NCBI GenBank assembly: GCA_016617855.1
Contig: JAECUM010016818.1
Location: forward strand, 1-64,000
Source: Megalonaias nervosa
Taxonomy: Eukaryota > Mollusca > Bivalvia > Unionida > Unionidae
Reading direction: 5' to 3'
Length of the DNA stretch: 64,000 bases
This document shows, one piece after another, positions 21,701 through 34,550 of the stretch (positions within the stretch are counted from its first letter, which is position 1; each line of letters begins with the position of its first letter). The notes beneath the pieces are model-generated. The model was not told the origin of the DNA. It searched no databases and was given only the letters and a program-made list of their open reading frames with translations. Made by a program: the position numbers and the translations under genes.

Positions 21701-23137
21701 TAGTTTTCAAAACATATACCATCAATAGCTTTTAGCCTAGGTTAGTGATCTCAGGCCTACTTGGGCCTCTTGTCCTGCGGGGAGGTCTGAATTGGGGGTG
21801 ATGGGTAGGGTATCATATTTATTGTTTTAATGAAATATGTTGACTAGCAGTATCATAAACCTGAGAATGCAGAATTTGAGTTTGTGCTTTAGGCAGTGAT
21901 CTTGACTAAGCATTCTAGCTGGCCCATATTTGGGTTAATATAACACTTCACAATTTAAATTACCATGTACTCTCACTTATAGGTCAATTCCAACTGCAAA
22001 CAACCTATATATGGTACCAAGGATATTTAGTATTCATACCAGCAATAGGCAAATTATTTCTGCAGAGACAAAATTCAATTGTCAGCCAGTCTTCTAATCC
22101 CACTAAATTAGGAATTATGAAATTCCTCCCTTTCAAGCCTTGTGCCACAAAAAGCAAAATGGATTGTTAGCAGTACTTTCTTACCAAATCTCTGAACAAT
22201 TTTCATATCTAGATATCTGATCAAAATGGGTATACATGTTCTGAATTATCATAAAAAGCCAAATTTGTGTTTTTCCAGTTTCTTTTTAGAAATAATTTTC
22301 ATTTTAGATTCAGTGAAAATTTTGTTTTAGTTATCATGTTCATTTAACATAGCAAATAAAATACAAGGTCATCAATGATGTTATTTTGAAAATGGTCAAT
22401 AGACTGCAGAGTTATAATTAACGTAAATTGAGAGAATGGTTATCAGTTTCTTTACATCAAATATGAAATGAGTTCTTTTCCATCCTCCACTCTCCAACCT
22501 TTAGAAACCAATTGTTAAATGTGACTTTATGGTAGCTGCAGAAAAAACCAAAGCTTTCTTTGACTTTTTAATATCAGTTACAGTGATAACAATATAATAT
22601 ATTGTGTTTAAGCTGAATTATGTATGTGACCTGTACAACCTTGAAAAAGCCTTGAATTTGAGGGATGGCCTCATGGAAAAAAAATGCTAAAGCTGAAGAA
22701 AATCATCATATTGGACTTTTGAAGGGGGGGGGGTATTTGTATTTCCAAAAATAAATAACACAAAATAAAATGGGATAAAATTTTATGGATCAGATGGTGC
22801 ACAACACTAGTAAAAATTCACAGTAGCATGGAGAAGGTTCGATTTGCATAAAACAAAATAAGCCTTAAAAACTTGTGGAAATTCTTTTAAAAAATCTTTG
22901 AAAATAAACTCTCCATTGCTGAACAAGCCGTGTACTGATTTGCTTTTTCTGAAAAGTTTAATATTTTGCCAACAAAATGTGAGACAACAGTTTTGGTTGT
23001 CTGAAATAATTATAAGTATCATCATTTAAAAATTTACCTTGTTTTATGAATTTTTGTTTTTAATTGCCAGCAATTGAAATATGAACAAACATCATATTTC
23101 TCTTTCAGTACACATACTGTAAAATGTCAAGACAAAG
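21701..23137. other. FOCAD intron, nothing further recognised
   Basis: AT-rich sequence. A short stretch at 21962-22010 (TCACTTATAGGTCAATTCCAA) resembles one arm of the palindromic MITE family but has no partner. Confidence 0.4.
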
Positions 23138-23375
23138 GTATCACCTTTTTGGCAGTGGCATTAGTATCATAATTTTGTGACTGTTCACCTTTTTGGCATT
23201 GGCATTAGTGTCAAGATTATGTTACTGTTCACCTTTTTGACAGTGGCAATGGTGTCAAGATTATGTGACTTCATCATTTTGGCATTGGCATTAGTGTCAA
23301 CATTGTATAACTGTTCACATTTTTGGCAGTGGCATTAGTGTCAAGATTATATGACAGTTCACATTTTTGAAAGTC
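23138..23375 (+). repeat. 44-bp tandem repeat, about 5 units
   Basis: Unit TTCACCTTTTTGGCAGTGGC followed by ATTAGTGTCAAGATTATGTG, with small length variation. Confidence 0.88.
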
Positions 23376-24239
23376 ATACAGTTTTTGTGGGTGTCAGTAT
23401 TTTTTCTGTGCTTCCCTAGTATTGTATATCGGCAAGACATAGCCTACATGCTGATTTATAAAGCAGACCTATTATGAGTGTAAAGCCAGATGTACATCCC
23501 TATAATGTACCAACTTTTCAGATGCCTATATTGTTCAATCTTCTTTTTCTCAAGCCCACCTTTGCAGACACTCGACATAGGAATCACTTTGGTGCCATTA
23601 TGCACATTCATACACCCATACAGATTCAAGATTAACCTCACTGGTAATATTTTTCACTTTGCCTTGATTAAATGTTGTTTGAAAAAAGCAAGTCTCCATG
23701 TTTTGGCAATAGGTATCATCCATGTTATGACAAAAGGTGGCCTCCATGTTTTGGCAAAAGAAGGTCTCCATGTTGATCCTACTATACCGTTCATGGTTGG
23801 ATGAGTAATATGTATGGGTATACATGGTACAACTCTACAAGCTGAATCCTTTATTTCATTATCCCCATCACCCCAACAACTGAGACAGATATAGCTTTTG
23901 CTGTGGCTGTCCTTAGTTTACCTGTCAGTCCACATATATTTTCATTTCCAGAACATGACTCTGAGATCATTAATGTATTTCACTTAGACAATTGTCAAAC
24001 AAGTTGTTTGAAGGTGTCTTGTGACACTTATTATTTTTCAGTAGTTTTTCTATTGACACTGGAATAAAGTGTAGCATACTGTAAGTAGTGTAAATTTGAG
24101 AAAGACCGGTTTTATATGAATTCATACATTTTCACCTGTACTGGTCATTGGCCAGAAGTGTTTATGGCATGGTCTGTCATCATTCCTTCCATTTTGATAT
24201 AACTTTGTACAAACATTCATCCCATGGTCTAGTTGGTTG
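23376..24239. other. FOCAD intron, nothing supported
   Basis: An open frame at 23490-23804 has no known motif. At 23680-23780 it overlaps a short local repeat (CTCCATGTTTTGGCAA), so it is not called. Confidence 0.4.
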
Positions 24240-25790
24240 TAAGTGAAAACGGTGCTGCTCAGACATTCAGTATGACTCAACAGCTGTCATCTTGAAAATC
24301 TTGCTATTGCTACTCCTTCTAAATCGGGGGTCTCAAGCATGCAGCCTGCAGGCTGCATGTGACCGATGGAGTCATTTCCTGCAGTCTGTAATGACACCCA
24401 GAATTCATAAAATAATAATGCAGATTTGTTCTTCACAGCCAACCAGTTTTGACAAAAATTTGACTGTTACTTCTAGTTTCCAACATTTCAACTGGTTTCC
24501 TTTTTATACGAGTCACTTTTGTTGTGTGAAAAGGTTTCAGGGATGTAGCCCTCAGGCCAATGTACTAGTCCTAATGTGGCCCTCTTGGTGATTACTCAGT
24601 CTGAGACCCCTGTTCTAAATAAATGGCAATATCTACTTGGGTTTTTACAAAAGACTTTGTATGGATTCTCTACTGCGCCTGAACAGAAAGTCATATTAAC
24701 ATGGGCTTTTTACCAGACGATTTTGTATGATGTCTAGTTTGTCCTAAATGAAACATTTGTTATTGTTACTCATCCTGAATAAATGTTCATATCAACATGG
24801 GTTTCCACTAACAGACTTCTTATGATGTCTAGTTGATCCTAAATGAAAATGGTGCCAATTTGACATACAATATGGCTGGCACAGCAGCCATCCTGAAAAT
24901 TTTGTTTCTGCTATTCCTCCTGAACAAAAAGTCATCTTGACATTTGGCTTTTGCCAGAAGACTTCCTATCAGTATGTTGTTTATTTGGTACTAAACGAAA
25001 ACAGTGTTGATCTGACATCAATATGTACGTCAATGGTGAGCTTGAAAGTCTTGTTATCACTGAATGGATGGTCATATCAGCATTGGGCTTTAACTAAAAG
25101 ACTTCTTATGATGTCACCAGATGACATTTTATGGGACTAGTTGGTCCTAAATTACAAGGGTTCCACACGAAATCCAGTATGGTCGCCACACTGGTCATCT
25201 TGAGAATCTTGTTATCACTACTTCTCCTTAATGGATGGTCATATCAGCATGGGTTTTTTACTAAAAGACTTCTTATAATGTCTTGTTGGTTGTACATTAA
25301 ATTGGTGTCGATATGATGTCCAGTATAGTCACCATCTTAGAAAATCATGTTTCTTAAACTGAAAGTCATTTTTACATGCAGTTTTCGTCAAAAGAGTCCT
25401 TAAAGTTTCTAGTTGATCCTAGATGAAATGATGCAAACTGACCATCTGACCCATGGTGGTCATCTTGAAAATAATGTATATGCTTTACCCAAATTTGGCT
25501 ATATCAAAACACAGTTTCAACAGTAGACTTTCATATGATACATTGGTCAAAAGTGAAAAAGGTGCCAATCATATATCCAGTATGGCAGACACAACAGCTG
25601 TCTTGAAAATCTTACTGTCACTCTGTACTTTTCCAGAATTAATGATCATTATGACATAGAATTTGCAACAAATGACTGCTGATGATGTCTGCTTGGTCTG
25701 AGATAAAAATGGTACCATTATGACCTCCAATATGTCCACCAAAGACGCTTATTTGAAAATATTGTTATCACTGAGGATATCAGAGATGGT
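24240..25790 (+). repeat. Diverged ~130-165-bp tandem repeat, family L1, array 2
   Basis: Units start near 24889, 25037, 25197, 25330, 25461 and 25599 by their CTTGAAAATCTTG block. A foreign-looking stretch of about 300 bp (24312-24612) interrupts an early unit. The array ends with a boundary sequence (25780-25900) shared with the array ending at 53850. Confidence 0.75.
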
Positions 25791-25900
25791 TTCAACATGT
25801 AGCAATTAAAAGAATGCAATGGGTTGTTTTTTTCTTGAATTCCTGGAAATTACTTTTCACCCAGTAGAGCATGAGTCCCTTCAATGGACTCTGGTTAGAT
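25780..25900 (+). repeat. Shared 3' boundary of L1 arrays, copy 1
   Basis: ATATCAGAGATGGTTTCAAC, then GAATTCCTGGAAATTACTTT and CCAGTAGAGCATGAGTCCCT. The same series, diverged, follows the L1 array at 53838-53940. Confidence 0.6.
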
Positions 25901-25944
25901 TTTTGGACCTTAGTTTTAATTGACACCACTTAGCTATTATCATG

Positions 25945-25975
25945 CATACATACATACATACATACATACATACAA
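25945..25975. repeat. (CATA)n microsatellite
   Basis: About eight CATA units in a row. Confidence 0.95.
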
Positions 25976-26102
25976 TAAAGTAGTGTACAAATTGGGAGTG
26001 CTGGACCACATAGTACTTTCATTAGTAGTCTTTACATGAGTGTGGGACATGGGAGATATGTCATCTTCAGCTGAATCTAGTTTCCAATAATTTTTCACTC
26101 AG

Positions 26103-26298
26103 GATATCCCAAAAGGCTCTGCTTATTTTGGATCCCTTTCTCAAGTTTGCTCTACTGGAACCACATCAGATGGAAAAGTATCAGCCAATGAGAACAGGGC
26201 TACAGAGGGTGTTGCTTCAGGCATGCTCACAGACATCAGACATGACTGTGAAGAAGCAGATCATCAGCTACTGCATTAACATCCTACCATGTATCCAG
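26103..26298 (+). CDS. FOCAD: FOCAD (focadhesin) internal exon, second seen
   Basis: This exon is 196 bp, with acceptor TTTTTCACTCAG ending at 26102 and donor GTAACT at 26299. One leading base completes the codon left by the exon at 19580, then 65 open codons run to a phase-0 end. The peptide contains DPFLKFALLEPHQMEKYQ and ends VKKQIISYCINILPCIQ. The ending parallels the vertebrate FOCAD pattern of LEQQI, then CCDIVPCLQ. The residues are amphipathic and leucine-rich, as expected of paired helices in an ARM/HEAT-like solenoid. The phase match on both sides and the absence of stops argue for a living gene and not a processed fragment. The 6.4-kb intron before it is filled with diverged tandem repeats. 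Confidence 0.87.
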
Positions 26299-26650
26299 GT
26301 AACTTTTTGGCCCTGAGATTCAAAATTTGAACATGTTGGTATCAATTCCCATTTCACCCCATACATATTCCTATATGTATAAAACTATATTTTCATCACA
26401 TTCCTTGTTGGCACATTTTATTACCAAGCTGGAATGAAGGCAAGAGGTCCATGATGAGACCAACTTAGTAAAGCTATCAGTAGGAAAATGTGTGAGTTTA
26501 TGAATGAAAGTTTGTTGCTTGAAAAAGTGTAATGGTTGCCATTCAACATTTATGAGACACTAATGTTTTCATATTTTTATTTGTTTACTATAATTAATCA
26601 ATAAAACTACTTGAGCAATAGTCCCTGGTCTTTGCAATAACATGTACTAA

Positions 26651-26842
26651 TGTGTGACTTGGATTTTTAACGTAGCTTTAACAATTTTTAAGTCATATTG
26701 CTATGATGTCTGCAGTGTGGCAGTTTATAGGCATGTCTAGCACTGGGGCATAATGCCGCAGACATGTAGCATGATGTTCCACCCAGTCACATTATCCTGA
26801 CACCAGGCCAACCAGTCCTAACACTAATCTCTTAATGCTGAG
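26651..26842 (-). mobile_element. tRNA-derived SINE, family 1, head missing
   Basis: The reverse-strand copy begins with the complement of the 3' end (GGATTTTTAACGTAGCTTTA) and runs through CCCAGTCACATTATCCTGAC to TCTTAATGCTGAG. The tRNA-like head is absent, so it is 5'-truncated. Confidence 0.85.
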
Positions 26843-26864
26843 ACTTGTGGTAGAACTTTTATGA

Positions 26865-26995
26865 CTGTTTGAGATTTCATTCACAATACTTTAAGTTCTT
26901 TTTAAATGTTCACTTTGTATTCTAGGGAATTAAATTATTTGTTGAATTTTTACAAAACTTGCTGATTTTGCTCATTTCTGCTACTTAGTTTAAGA
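26865..26995 (+). repeat. Possible LTR fragment related to the 5' LTR's extra segment
   Basis: TTCTAGGGAATTAAATTATT, then TTGTTGAATTTTTACAAAAC, resembles 4091-4125 of the 5' LTR (TTCTAGGGAAATAAATTATT). It is short and diverged. Confidence 0.3.
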
Positions 26996-27330
26996 CCATA
27001 CAATCTTAACAATATGAAAACAGACAACAGGTTCATTAACCAGACGGTCCATGCCTCATTGGCATTAGTCTGCCTAACGTTTGTACATGTATCAATACAG
27101 TGTACATGATTATTACTGAACATTTATGAAAGGCTCTATTTTTGTAATTCAGAGAAATCTGGGTGAATTTCAGCAAGAAATGTCATAACAAAATGCACAG
27201 ACATTTCAGCTTTAAGGTCCCCAACCTTTATTCTGCAGAATATTTTAATAAATAATGTAAATTTTGATCATATGCAGTATGTTCTGACAGATCTTTGTAA
27301 TTGGCTTTGTAACTAAACTGTTACCATTCA
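26996..27330. other. FOCAD intron, nothing recognised
   Basis: No open frame or repeat before the 36-bp array. Confidence 0.45.
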
Positions 27331-29035
27331 TCATACACCAGTATGTAAACCTTGTCTTTCCATTTAACATGCACCATTATGTAAACATTGTCTTTCCATT
27401 CAACATACACCAGTATGTAAACCTTGTCTTACCATTCAACATACAACAGTATGTAAACCTTGTCTTTCCATTCAACATACACCAGTATGTACACTTTGTC
27501 TTACCATTCAACATACAACAGTATGTAAACCTTGTCTTACCATTCAGCATACACCAGTATATATGCCTTATCTTTCCATTCAACATACACCAGTATGTAA
27601 GCCTTGTCTTTCCATTCAGCATACACCAGTATGTAAACTTTGTCTTAACATTCAACATACACCAGTATGCACATCTTGTCTTACCCCATTCAACATACAC
27701 CAGTATGTAAACATTGTCTTACCATTCAACATATACCAGTATGTAAACTTTGTCTTACCATTCAACATACACCAGTATGTAAAACCTTGTCTTTCCATTC
27801 AACATACTCCAGTATGTAAACATTGTCTTACCATTCAACATATACCAGTATGTAAACTTTGTCTTACCATTCAACATACACCAGTATGTAAAACCTTGTC
27901 TTTCCATTCAACATACACCAGAATGTAAACCTTTCTTACCATTCAGCATACACCAGTATATACGCCTTATCTTTCCATTCAACATACACCAGTATGTAAG
28001 CCTTGTCTTTCCATTCAACATACACCAGTATGTAAACTTTGTCTTACCATTCAACATACACAGTATGCACATCTTGTCTTACCCCATTCAACATACACCA
28101 GTATGTAAACATTGTCTTACCATTCAACATATACCAGTATGTAAACTTTGTCTTACCATTCAACACACACCAGTATGTAAAACCTTGTCTTTCCATTCAA
28201 CATACACCAGAATGTAAACCGTGTCTTACCATTCACATACACCATAATATAAATGTTTTCTTTCCCTTCAACATACACCAGTATGTACACTTTGTCTTAC
28301 CATTCAACGTACATCAGTATGTAAACCTTGTCTTACCATTCAACATACACCAGTATGTAAACATTGTCTTTCCATTCAACATACACCACTGTGTACACCT
28401 TGTCTTTCCATTCAACATAATACACCAGTATGTAAACCTTGTCTTTCCCTTCAACATACACCAGTATGTAAACATTGTCTTTCCATTCAGCATAAACCAG
28501 TATGTACACCTGGTCTTACCATTCAACATACACCAACACGTAAACCTTGTCTTTCCCTTCAACATATACCAGTATGTAAAACCTTGTCTTTCCATTTAAC
28601 ATACACCAGTATGTAAACCTTGTCTTACCATTCACATACACCAGTATGTAAACCGTGTCTTTCCATTCAACATACACCAGTATGTAAAACCTTGTGTTTC
28701 CATTTAACATACACCAGTGTGTAAACCTTGTCTTTCCCTTCAACATACACCAGTATGTAAACCTTGTCTTACCATTCACATACACAAGTATGTAAACCTT
28801 GTCTTTCCGTTCAACATACACCGGTATGTAAACCTTGTCTTTCCATTCAACATACACCAGTATTTTAACCTTGTCTTTCCATTCACATACACCAGTATGT
28901 AAACCTTTCTTTTCATTCAGCATACACCAGTATGTAAACCTTGTCTTTCCAATCAACATACACCACTTTGTACACCTTGTCTTTCCATTCAACATATATC
29001 AGTGTAAACCTTGTCTTTCCAATCAACATATATCA
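27331..29035 (+). repeat. 36-bp satellite array, about 47 units
   Basis: Unit CATACACCAGTATGTAAACC plus TTGTCTTTCCATTCAA, period 36. Units differ by single substitutions and occasional 1-4-base indels that shift the frame. Long open frames on both strands (for example 27369-27710, 28039-28599 and the reverse 28516-28995) are translations of the repeat, not genes. Confidence 0.95.
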
Positions 29036-29104
29036 GTATTAACTCTAGAAATTTCAATAATAGGAATATCAGAAAAGATCCTTGGCCTTGGTTTTGAAAT
29101 TAAA
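29036..29104 (+). repeat. Array boundary sequence, copy 1
   Basis: AACTCTAGAAATTTCAATAA then TAGGAATATCAGAAAAGAT. It recurs after the second array at 29640-29690 (AACTCTGGAAATCTCAATAA then TAGGAATATTAGACAAGAT). Confidence 0.75.
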
Positions 29105-29640
29105 CTATTACCATTCAGCGTATTGCTGTATGTAAATCTTGTCTTACCTTTTGATGTATGCCATTATGTTAACCTTGTCTTACCATTCAACATATACCAG
29201 TACATAAATCTTGTCTTACAATTTGACATATGTCAGTATTCAAATCTTGTTTACCAATTGACATATGCCAGTATGTAAATCTTGTCTTGCCATTTCAGAT
29301 ATGCCAGTATGTAAATCTTGTCTTGCCATTTGAGATATGCCAGTATGTAAATCTTGTCTTGCCGTTTAAGGGATGCCATTATGTAAATCTTTTCTTGCCA
29401 TTTGACACATGCCAGTATGTAAATCTTGTCTTGCCATTTCAGATATGCCAGCATGTAAATCTTGTCTTGCCATTTCAGATAAGCCAGTATGTAAATCTTG
29501 TCTTGCCATTTCAGAGATGCCATTATGTAAATCTTGTCTTACCATTTGACATATGCCAGTATGTAAAATTTCTTGTTGTACCATTTGTTGTATGCTAGTA
29601 TGTAAATCTTGTTTTACCATTTAGCATTTACCAGTATGTA
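29105..29640 (+). repeat. 36-bp satellite array, variant block, about 15 units
   Basis: Same register as the previous array, but with unit ATGCCAGTATGTAAATCTTG plus TCTTGCCATTTCAGAT. Open frames on both strands are again artefacts of the 36-bp period. Confidence 0.93.
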
Positions 29641-29690
29641 ACTCTAATGAACTCTGGAAATCTCAATAATAGGAATATTAGACAAGATAA

Positions 29691-30318
29691 TGAACAAACA
29701 TAAATTTATATTTTTAGGAAAATTAGCTGTAGTGACTGTCACTGTTGTATGCAAGTGCTGTGCATTTTTTGAGAAAAGAAGACACTTTGTTGTTGGCAAA
29801 GAGATTACATATTTCTAAACTGGTATGTTTTGAAACCCTTTACAATGAATTAAATAGTATTTTTGTGACTTCGGTGAATGGCAGAAATATAATAATAATT
29901 CTCTTGAAAAGCTTCAGACTGATAAAATGGGATAAAGAGTGAGGAAAGTAACTATTTTGGGAAATATTATAAATTTTTTAAATGATGTTTAGTAAACTAA
30001 TGGAAAAATACTGTCAGTTTTGAACGATTGCATTCCTTTTTGCATCATTGATCAAAATAACTTGTCTGATTACAGTTGATGTATCATGAGCCACTAAATT
30101 AAAACCTGTCATGTAACTGTTCAGCAGCATCTAATTTCATGACAGACTTTTAACAAATTTGTTGCCGACAAAGAAGAAATTGAGACTTTATGTCTGTGTA
30201 TAGATGATTCATTAGTGATATAAAGCCGACTGACTAAAGTTATTGTAATTTAAACTTGACAGAGTTTTCTCATTTGGAAAATTTTTTTTTTTTTTTCTAG
30301 AAAAGGAAGTACTATATA
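29691..30318. other. FOCAD intron, nothing recognised
   Basis: A 65-codon open frame at 29745 has no motif and no splice context that would support it. Confidence 0.4.
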
Positions 30319-30522
30319 CACTTCCTTTTAAGTTGAGTCTAACTTCAAGCAAGATAGACCCTCTTCTTCTGTTACATAATGTGCCAGCAGATCAGGGTCT
30401 ATGTTGTTTGTTCTGGTTGCTTTTAGTAGTCTGCATAGATCCAGATCTGTCATCGCATTATGTGACAGCAAATTTGGGTCTGTGCAGTTTGCAGTTAGAC
30501 TTTTTTTTAATTTATAAGCCAG
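30319..30522. mobile_element. Palindromic MITE, AAGTTGAGTC family, copy 2
   Basis: The left arm is TTTAAGTTGAGTCTAACTTC and the right arm GTGCAGTTTGCAGTTAGAC followed by TTATAAGCCAG. It is flanked by TA (30317-30318, 30523-30524). The core has GCAGATCAGGGTCTATGTTG as in the copy at 56513. An open frame at 30333-30539 lies wholly over it and is incidental. Confidence 0.72.
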
Positions 30523-30654
30523 TATATACAGTACAGTAAACAGCTTCCAATGAAGAGCTTAGGTTGAACTAAGGAGAAACTGTCATAATCAAGAGATGGC
30601 CTGATTACAAACAATGAATTTGCTCTGCTGTAAAGTATTTGCAAATTTGGGGAG

Positions 30655-32115
30655 TGATCCTATTAATGGGATTGTTACAATGAGAGGTTTTTGTAGTGAC
30701 TGTAATAATGGGATTGTTGCAGGGAGAGGTTTTACTGTGTAGTGACTGCATCAATGGAGTTGTTGAAAAGAGAGGTTTACTGTGTTGTGACTGTGTCAGT
30801 GAAGTTGTTGCAAAGATTGGTTTTACTGTGTAGTGACCGCATCAATGGGGTTGTTGCAAAGAGCGGTTTTACTGTGTAGTGACTATTAAGGAGTTGTTTG
30901 AAGGACAGGTTTTATTGTGTAGTAACTGTAGTACTGGGGTTGTTGCAAAGAAAGGTTCTAATGTGTAGTGATTGTATTAATGGGGTTGTTGCAGGGAGAG
31001 GTTTTACGGTGTAGTGACTGTACTAAGGGGGTTGTTGCAAGGAGAGGTTTTACTGTTTAGAGGTCATATTATGTGGGTTGTTGCAGATGGAAGTTTTAGT
31101 GTGTAGTAACTATTAATGGGGTTATTGCAAGTAGAAGAAGTTCAGCTGTGTAGTGATTGTATTAAGGGGGTTATTTTGGGGAGAAGTTTTACTGTTTATT
31201 GGCTGTATTACGGGGTTGTTGCAAGGAGAGATTTTACTGTTTAGTGGTTGTATTATGGGGGTTTTTGCATGGAGAAGTTTTACTATGTAGTGGCTATTAA
31301 TTGGGTTGTTGCAAGTAGAAGTTCTACTGTTTAGTGGCTGTTTTAAGGGGGTTGTTGTGGGGAGAAGTTCTACTATGTAGTGGCTGTTTTAAGGGGGTTG
31401 TTGTGGGGAGAAGTTCTACTATGTAGTGGCTATTTTAAGGGGGTTGTTGTGGGGAGAAGTTCTACTGTTTAGTGGCTGTTTTAAGGGGGTTGTTGCAAGT
31501 AGAAGTTCTAGTGTGTAGTGGCTGTTTTAAGGGGGTTGTTGTGGGGAGAAGTTATACTGTGTAGTGGCTATATTAAGGGAGTTATTGTGGGGAGAAGTTT
31601 TACTGCGTAGTGACTTTTAATGGGATTGTTGCAAGAAGTTTTACTGAATAATGTCTACATTAAGGGGATTGTTTCAAGGAGAGTTTTTACTGTGTAGTGG
31701 TTATATTATGGGGGTTGTTGCAAGTATAAGTTTTATGTAGTGGCTGTATTAAGGGGGTGGTTGCAGGAAGAAGTATTACTGTATAGTGGCTGTATTAAGG
31801 GAGTTGTTGCAAGGTGAGGTTTTACTGTGTAGTGGCTCCATTTAGTGGGTTGTTGCAAGAAGAAGTATTACTGTGTAGTGGCTGTATTAAGGGGGTAGTT
31901 GCAAGGAGAGGTTTTACTGTGTTGTGGCTGTATTATGGGGGTTGTTGCAAGAAGAAGTATTACTGTGTAGTGGCTGTATTAAGGAGTTGGTTGCAAGGAG
32001 AGGTTTTACTGTGTAGAGGCTGTATTAAGGGGGTGGTTGCAAGGAGAGGTTTTACTGTGTAGTGGCTGTATTAAGGGGTGGTTGCAGGAAGAAGTAATGT
32101 GTAGTGACTGTATTT
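30655..32115 (+). repeat. 46-bp satellite array, about 32 units
   Basis: Unit GTAGTGGCTGTATTAAGGGG plus GTTGTTGCAAGGAGAGGTTT plus TACTGT. Local blocks of near-identical units (31340-31560, 31740-32090) show recent homogenisation. Open frames across it are artefacts. Confidence 0.94.
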
Positions 32116-32340
32116 TCAGCTTAAATGCATCATGTTCATTTGTAAAAGGTAGACGAAAATGATAGATTGTGAAGTCATTTATTAACTTGGCTATCAATTT
32201 TCATGGTTTTTAAAATAGTGACATTATTGTCAGTACTTAAATTCATGGATTTGGGAAGGGACTTTATTTCTGTCAGTACTTGAGTTCATAGGTTCAGGAA
32301 TTCATCCTGTTTTTGTCAGTACTTGAGTTCCTGGATTGGG

Positions 32341-32659
32341 TGTGTGTGATTTGGATTTTTAACGTAGCTTTAAAAAATTTTCAGTCATATCGCTATGACG
32401 TCTGCAGTGGGGCAGTTTAGAGTGATGTCTAAGCACTGGGGCATCATGCCACAGACATGTAGCATGATGTCCCACTCAGTCACATTATCCTGACACCAAG
32501 CCAACCAGTCCTAACACTAACCTCTTAATGCAGAGCGCCAAGAGAGGCAGCTGTTAGTACCATTTTTATAAGTCTTTGGTATGACTTGGCCGGGGATCAA
32601 ACCCATGACCTCCCGCATCCGAGGCAGATGCTCTAACCACTAGGCCACCGGAACGGTCC
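32341..32659 (-). mobile_element. tRNA-derived SINE, family 1, full length with target duplication
   Basis: A complete reverse-strand copy ending with the head complement (ACCACTAGGCCACCGGAACG). The flanking duplication is AGTTCCTGGATTGGG (32326-32340) and AGTTCCTAGATTGGG (32661-32675), one mismatch in 15. This fixes the element borders and shows retroposition. Confidence 0.92.
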
Positions 32660-32675
32660 AAGTTCCTAGATTGGG

Positions 32676-33928
32676 CCAGTGGTACTAATTTGCCCATGGA
32701 ATGGTTATTGTTCATTTGGTTTTGTAGTTTATAGCAACAAGATGGCAAAACATGAAGAAAAATAGAACAGAATTTTCATACATGGATTTTTAAACGGAAA
32801 GAAAAAGTCTCCAAATTTTGCCTGAGAAAGATTTGTTGCCTTCATAATAAGGAAGCAGTACAACAAAAAAAGGAACACTTTACTAAACTAATGCAGATAG
32901 TCACAATGAACAGTAAATGTAAAGTGTGGCACATGTGTTATTCATTACGTTTTATGAAAACTTGGAAATAGGATTACAACTGACTGAATATCTATTGCCC
33001 ACAGGAAGAAAGCAATGATATTTCTCTGATATTGACAAATTTAAAGCAAGCGGAAGAAAAATCCAATTGAGATTGACTATTCCATATTGACTCACATGTA
33101 TTTTTACAGAGTTTAATGTTTTAATGATAAGAAATATGTTTTATTCCCATCTGAAAGAAGCAATTATGATTGAGCAAGGAGAAGAGTACTCCAGTTTAGG
33201 TTTAGCCCTTCCCCTGTATGTTACAAAGACACTTTGTATAGTATATATGTATGAGAGAGAGATTGATTGATTGTCATGAGTCAATCAAACGCATGGATAT
33301 GTGTGATACAGAAAATCCCCAGTAATATTTACATGGTTTTTGTGATGAATCATTGACAGACATGAAAAGAAAATAAAAAACTATCTGTTTTTTTAAATAA
33401 AATCTTACACAGCTTTAAACACTTTACAACATAGATCAAAAGTTTCATTTTTTGGGGATGAACCTTGATACAGCCGGTCAATCATTGCAGGCAAAAGTAG
33501 ATAATTGAGACTTAGACACAAAATTCTGTGTTGATTTTCATAAACGTAACACTTTAAAGAAATAATAGGATACAGTATCAGGTGCTCACAGTTACCTAAT
33601 GAGTTCATAATTGATTAAAAAAAAAAAATTATTTAGAGCACTCCAGTTATTTTTTTGTCTTTCATCGAGGAGAGTATTTTTAAATCTTTCTTCAAGGGCA
33701 ATATTTCTTGTCACCATACATATAGTGGTATAGGGGTGGTTCATATTTATCCAAAGTCTCATCCTTGGATTGATGGAGTATATCTAACATTTTCAAGAAA
33801 GTTAGTCCACAAATATGTTGAAATAATAAATTACATTTTTTATATTTCTACTCTTAAATTTGGAATTTATAAATCAAGTCTATTTCTTAGATTCTAATTC
33901 TTTCAGTCAGTAGTGAGAGATGGTAATA
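32676..33928. other. FOCAD intron, nothing supported
   Basis: Short open frames (33405-33608 reverse, 33655-33897) lack motifs and flanking splice signals that would join the FOCAD frame. Confidence 0.4.
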
Positions 33929-34122
33929 CACTAGAAACTGTCTTGAAAGACCACCGTTTGTGCAAAAGAATAATGGTCTCTCTAGACAGGTGTTTTCTGA
34001 TAACAGATCATAACACTGTATAATCAATAAATCTGGAATGGAGATCCCTGTCTTACAAAACAAGTGGTCTCACAAAACAAGTGGTCACTCAGAACATTGG
34101 TCTCTCCAAATAGGTTTTATTC
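33929..34122. mobile_element. Old TIR MITE, CAGTGAAACCTGTC family, copy 2
   Basis: The left end CACTAGAAACTGTCTTGAAA and right end GGTCTCTCCAAATAGGTTTT parallel the better-kept copy at 41918. Internal text (TAATGGTCTCTCTAGACAGG, CATAACACTGTATAATCAAT) also matches. Flanked by TA. Confidence 0.65.
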
Positions 34123-34124
34123 TA

Positions 34125-34550
34125 GATCTTAAAGATAACATGGGCATTGACTATTTATAATTTTATACATGGTACATAATTTATTCATTTTTCATCTTTT
34201 GCATAATTTTGGCCAAACCTGTTTCCTAATACAAATTTGCAGTTCTTCTGGTAAGTCCAGTAACAATTCATGCTGCTATACATTGGAGTTTTTCTAATCA
34301 ATCTGACCATTTCCATAATTTTTCCTATGCAACTCAAGCTGCATTGAATGGTGAGATCATTTCTTGTCACCTTTAAGAAACAAAAACAAAATGGCAGCAG
34401 TTTTCCAAATGTTTGGGAAATTGTTCTTTTATTAATATATTAAATAGTAACCATAGTGACTTTCTAACAACAGAAGCTGTGACCTTGGCCATTTAAAGGC
34501 TAATGTCATACTACTTGCTTTAGGAGTAGGAATGTTTTCTACTGGGTACA
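34125..34550. other. FOCAD intron, nothing recognised
   Basis: No repeat or exon seen. Confidence 0.4.

Noticed and set aside
27369..28995. Long open frames on both strands over the 36-bp array
   Set aside because: Period is a multiple of three, so any frame without a stop in one unit stays open. Both strands are open and the peptide is a pure 12-residue repeat. No start, splice or codon signal sets one apart.
27331..29640. CRISPR-like regular array
   Set aside because: Units abut with no unique spacers, and the context is a eukaryotic intron.
31814..32062. 82-codon frame with repeated VVARRGFTV
   Set aside because: Lies wholly in the 46-bp array.
32566..32748. Reverse frame containing GGLVVRASASDAGGHGFDPRPS
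   Set aside because: This is the common translation of a tRNA-derived SINE head, not a protein.
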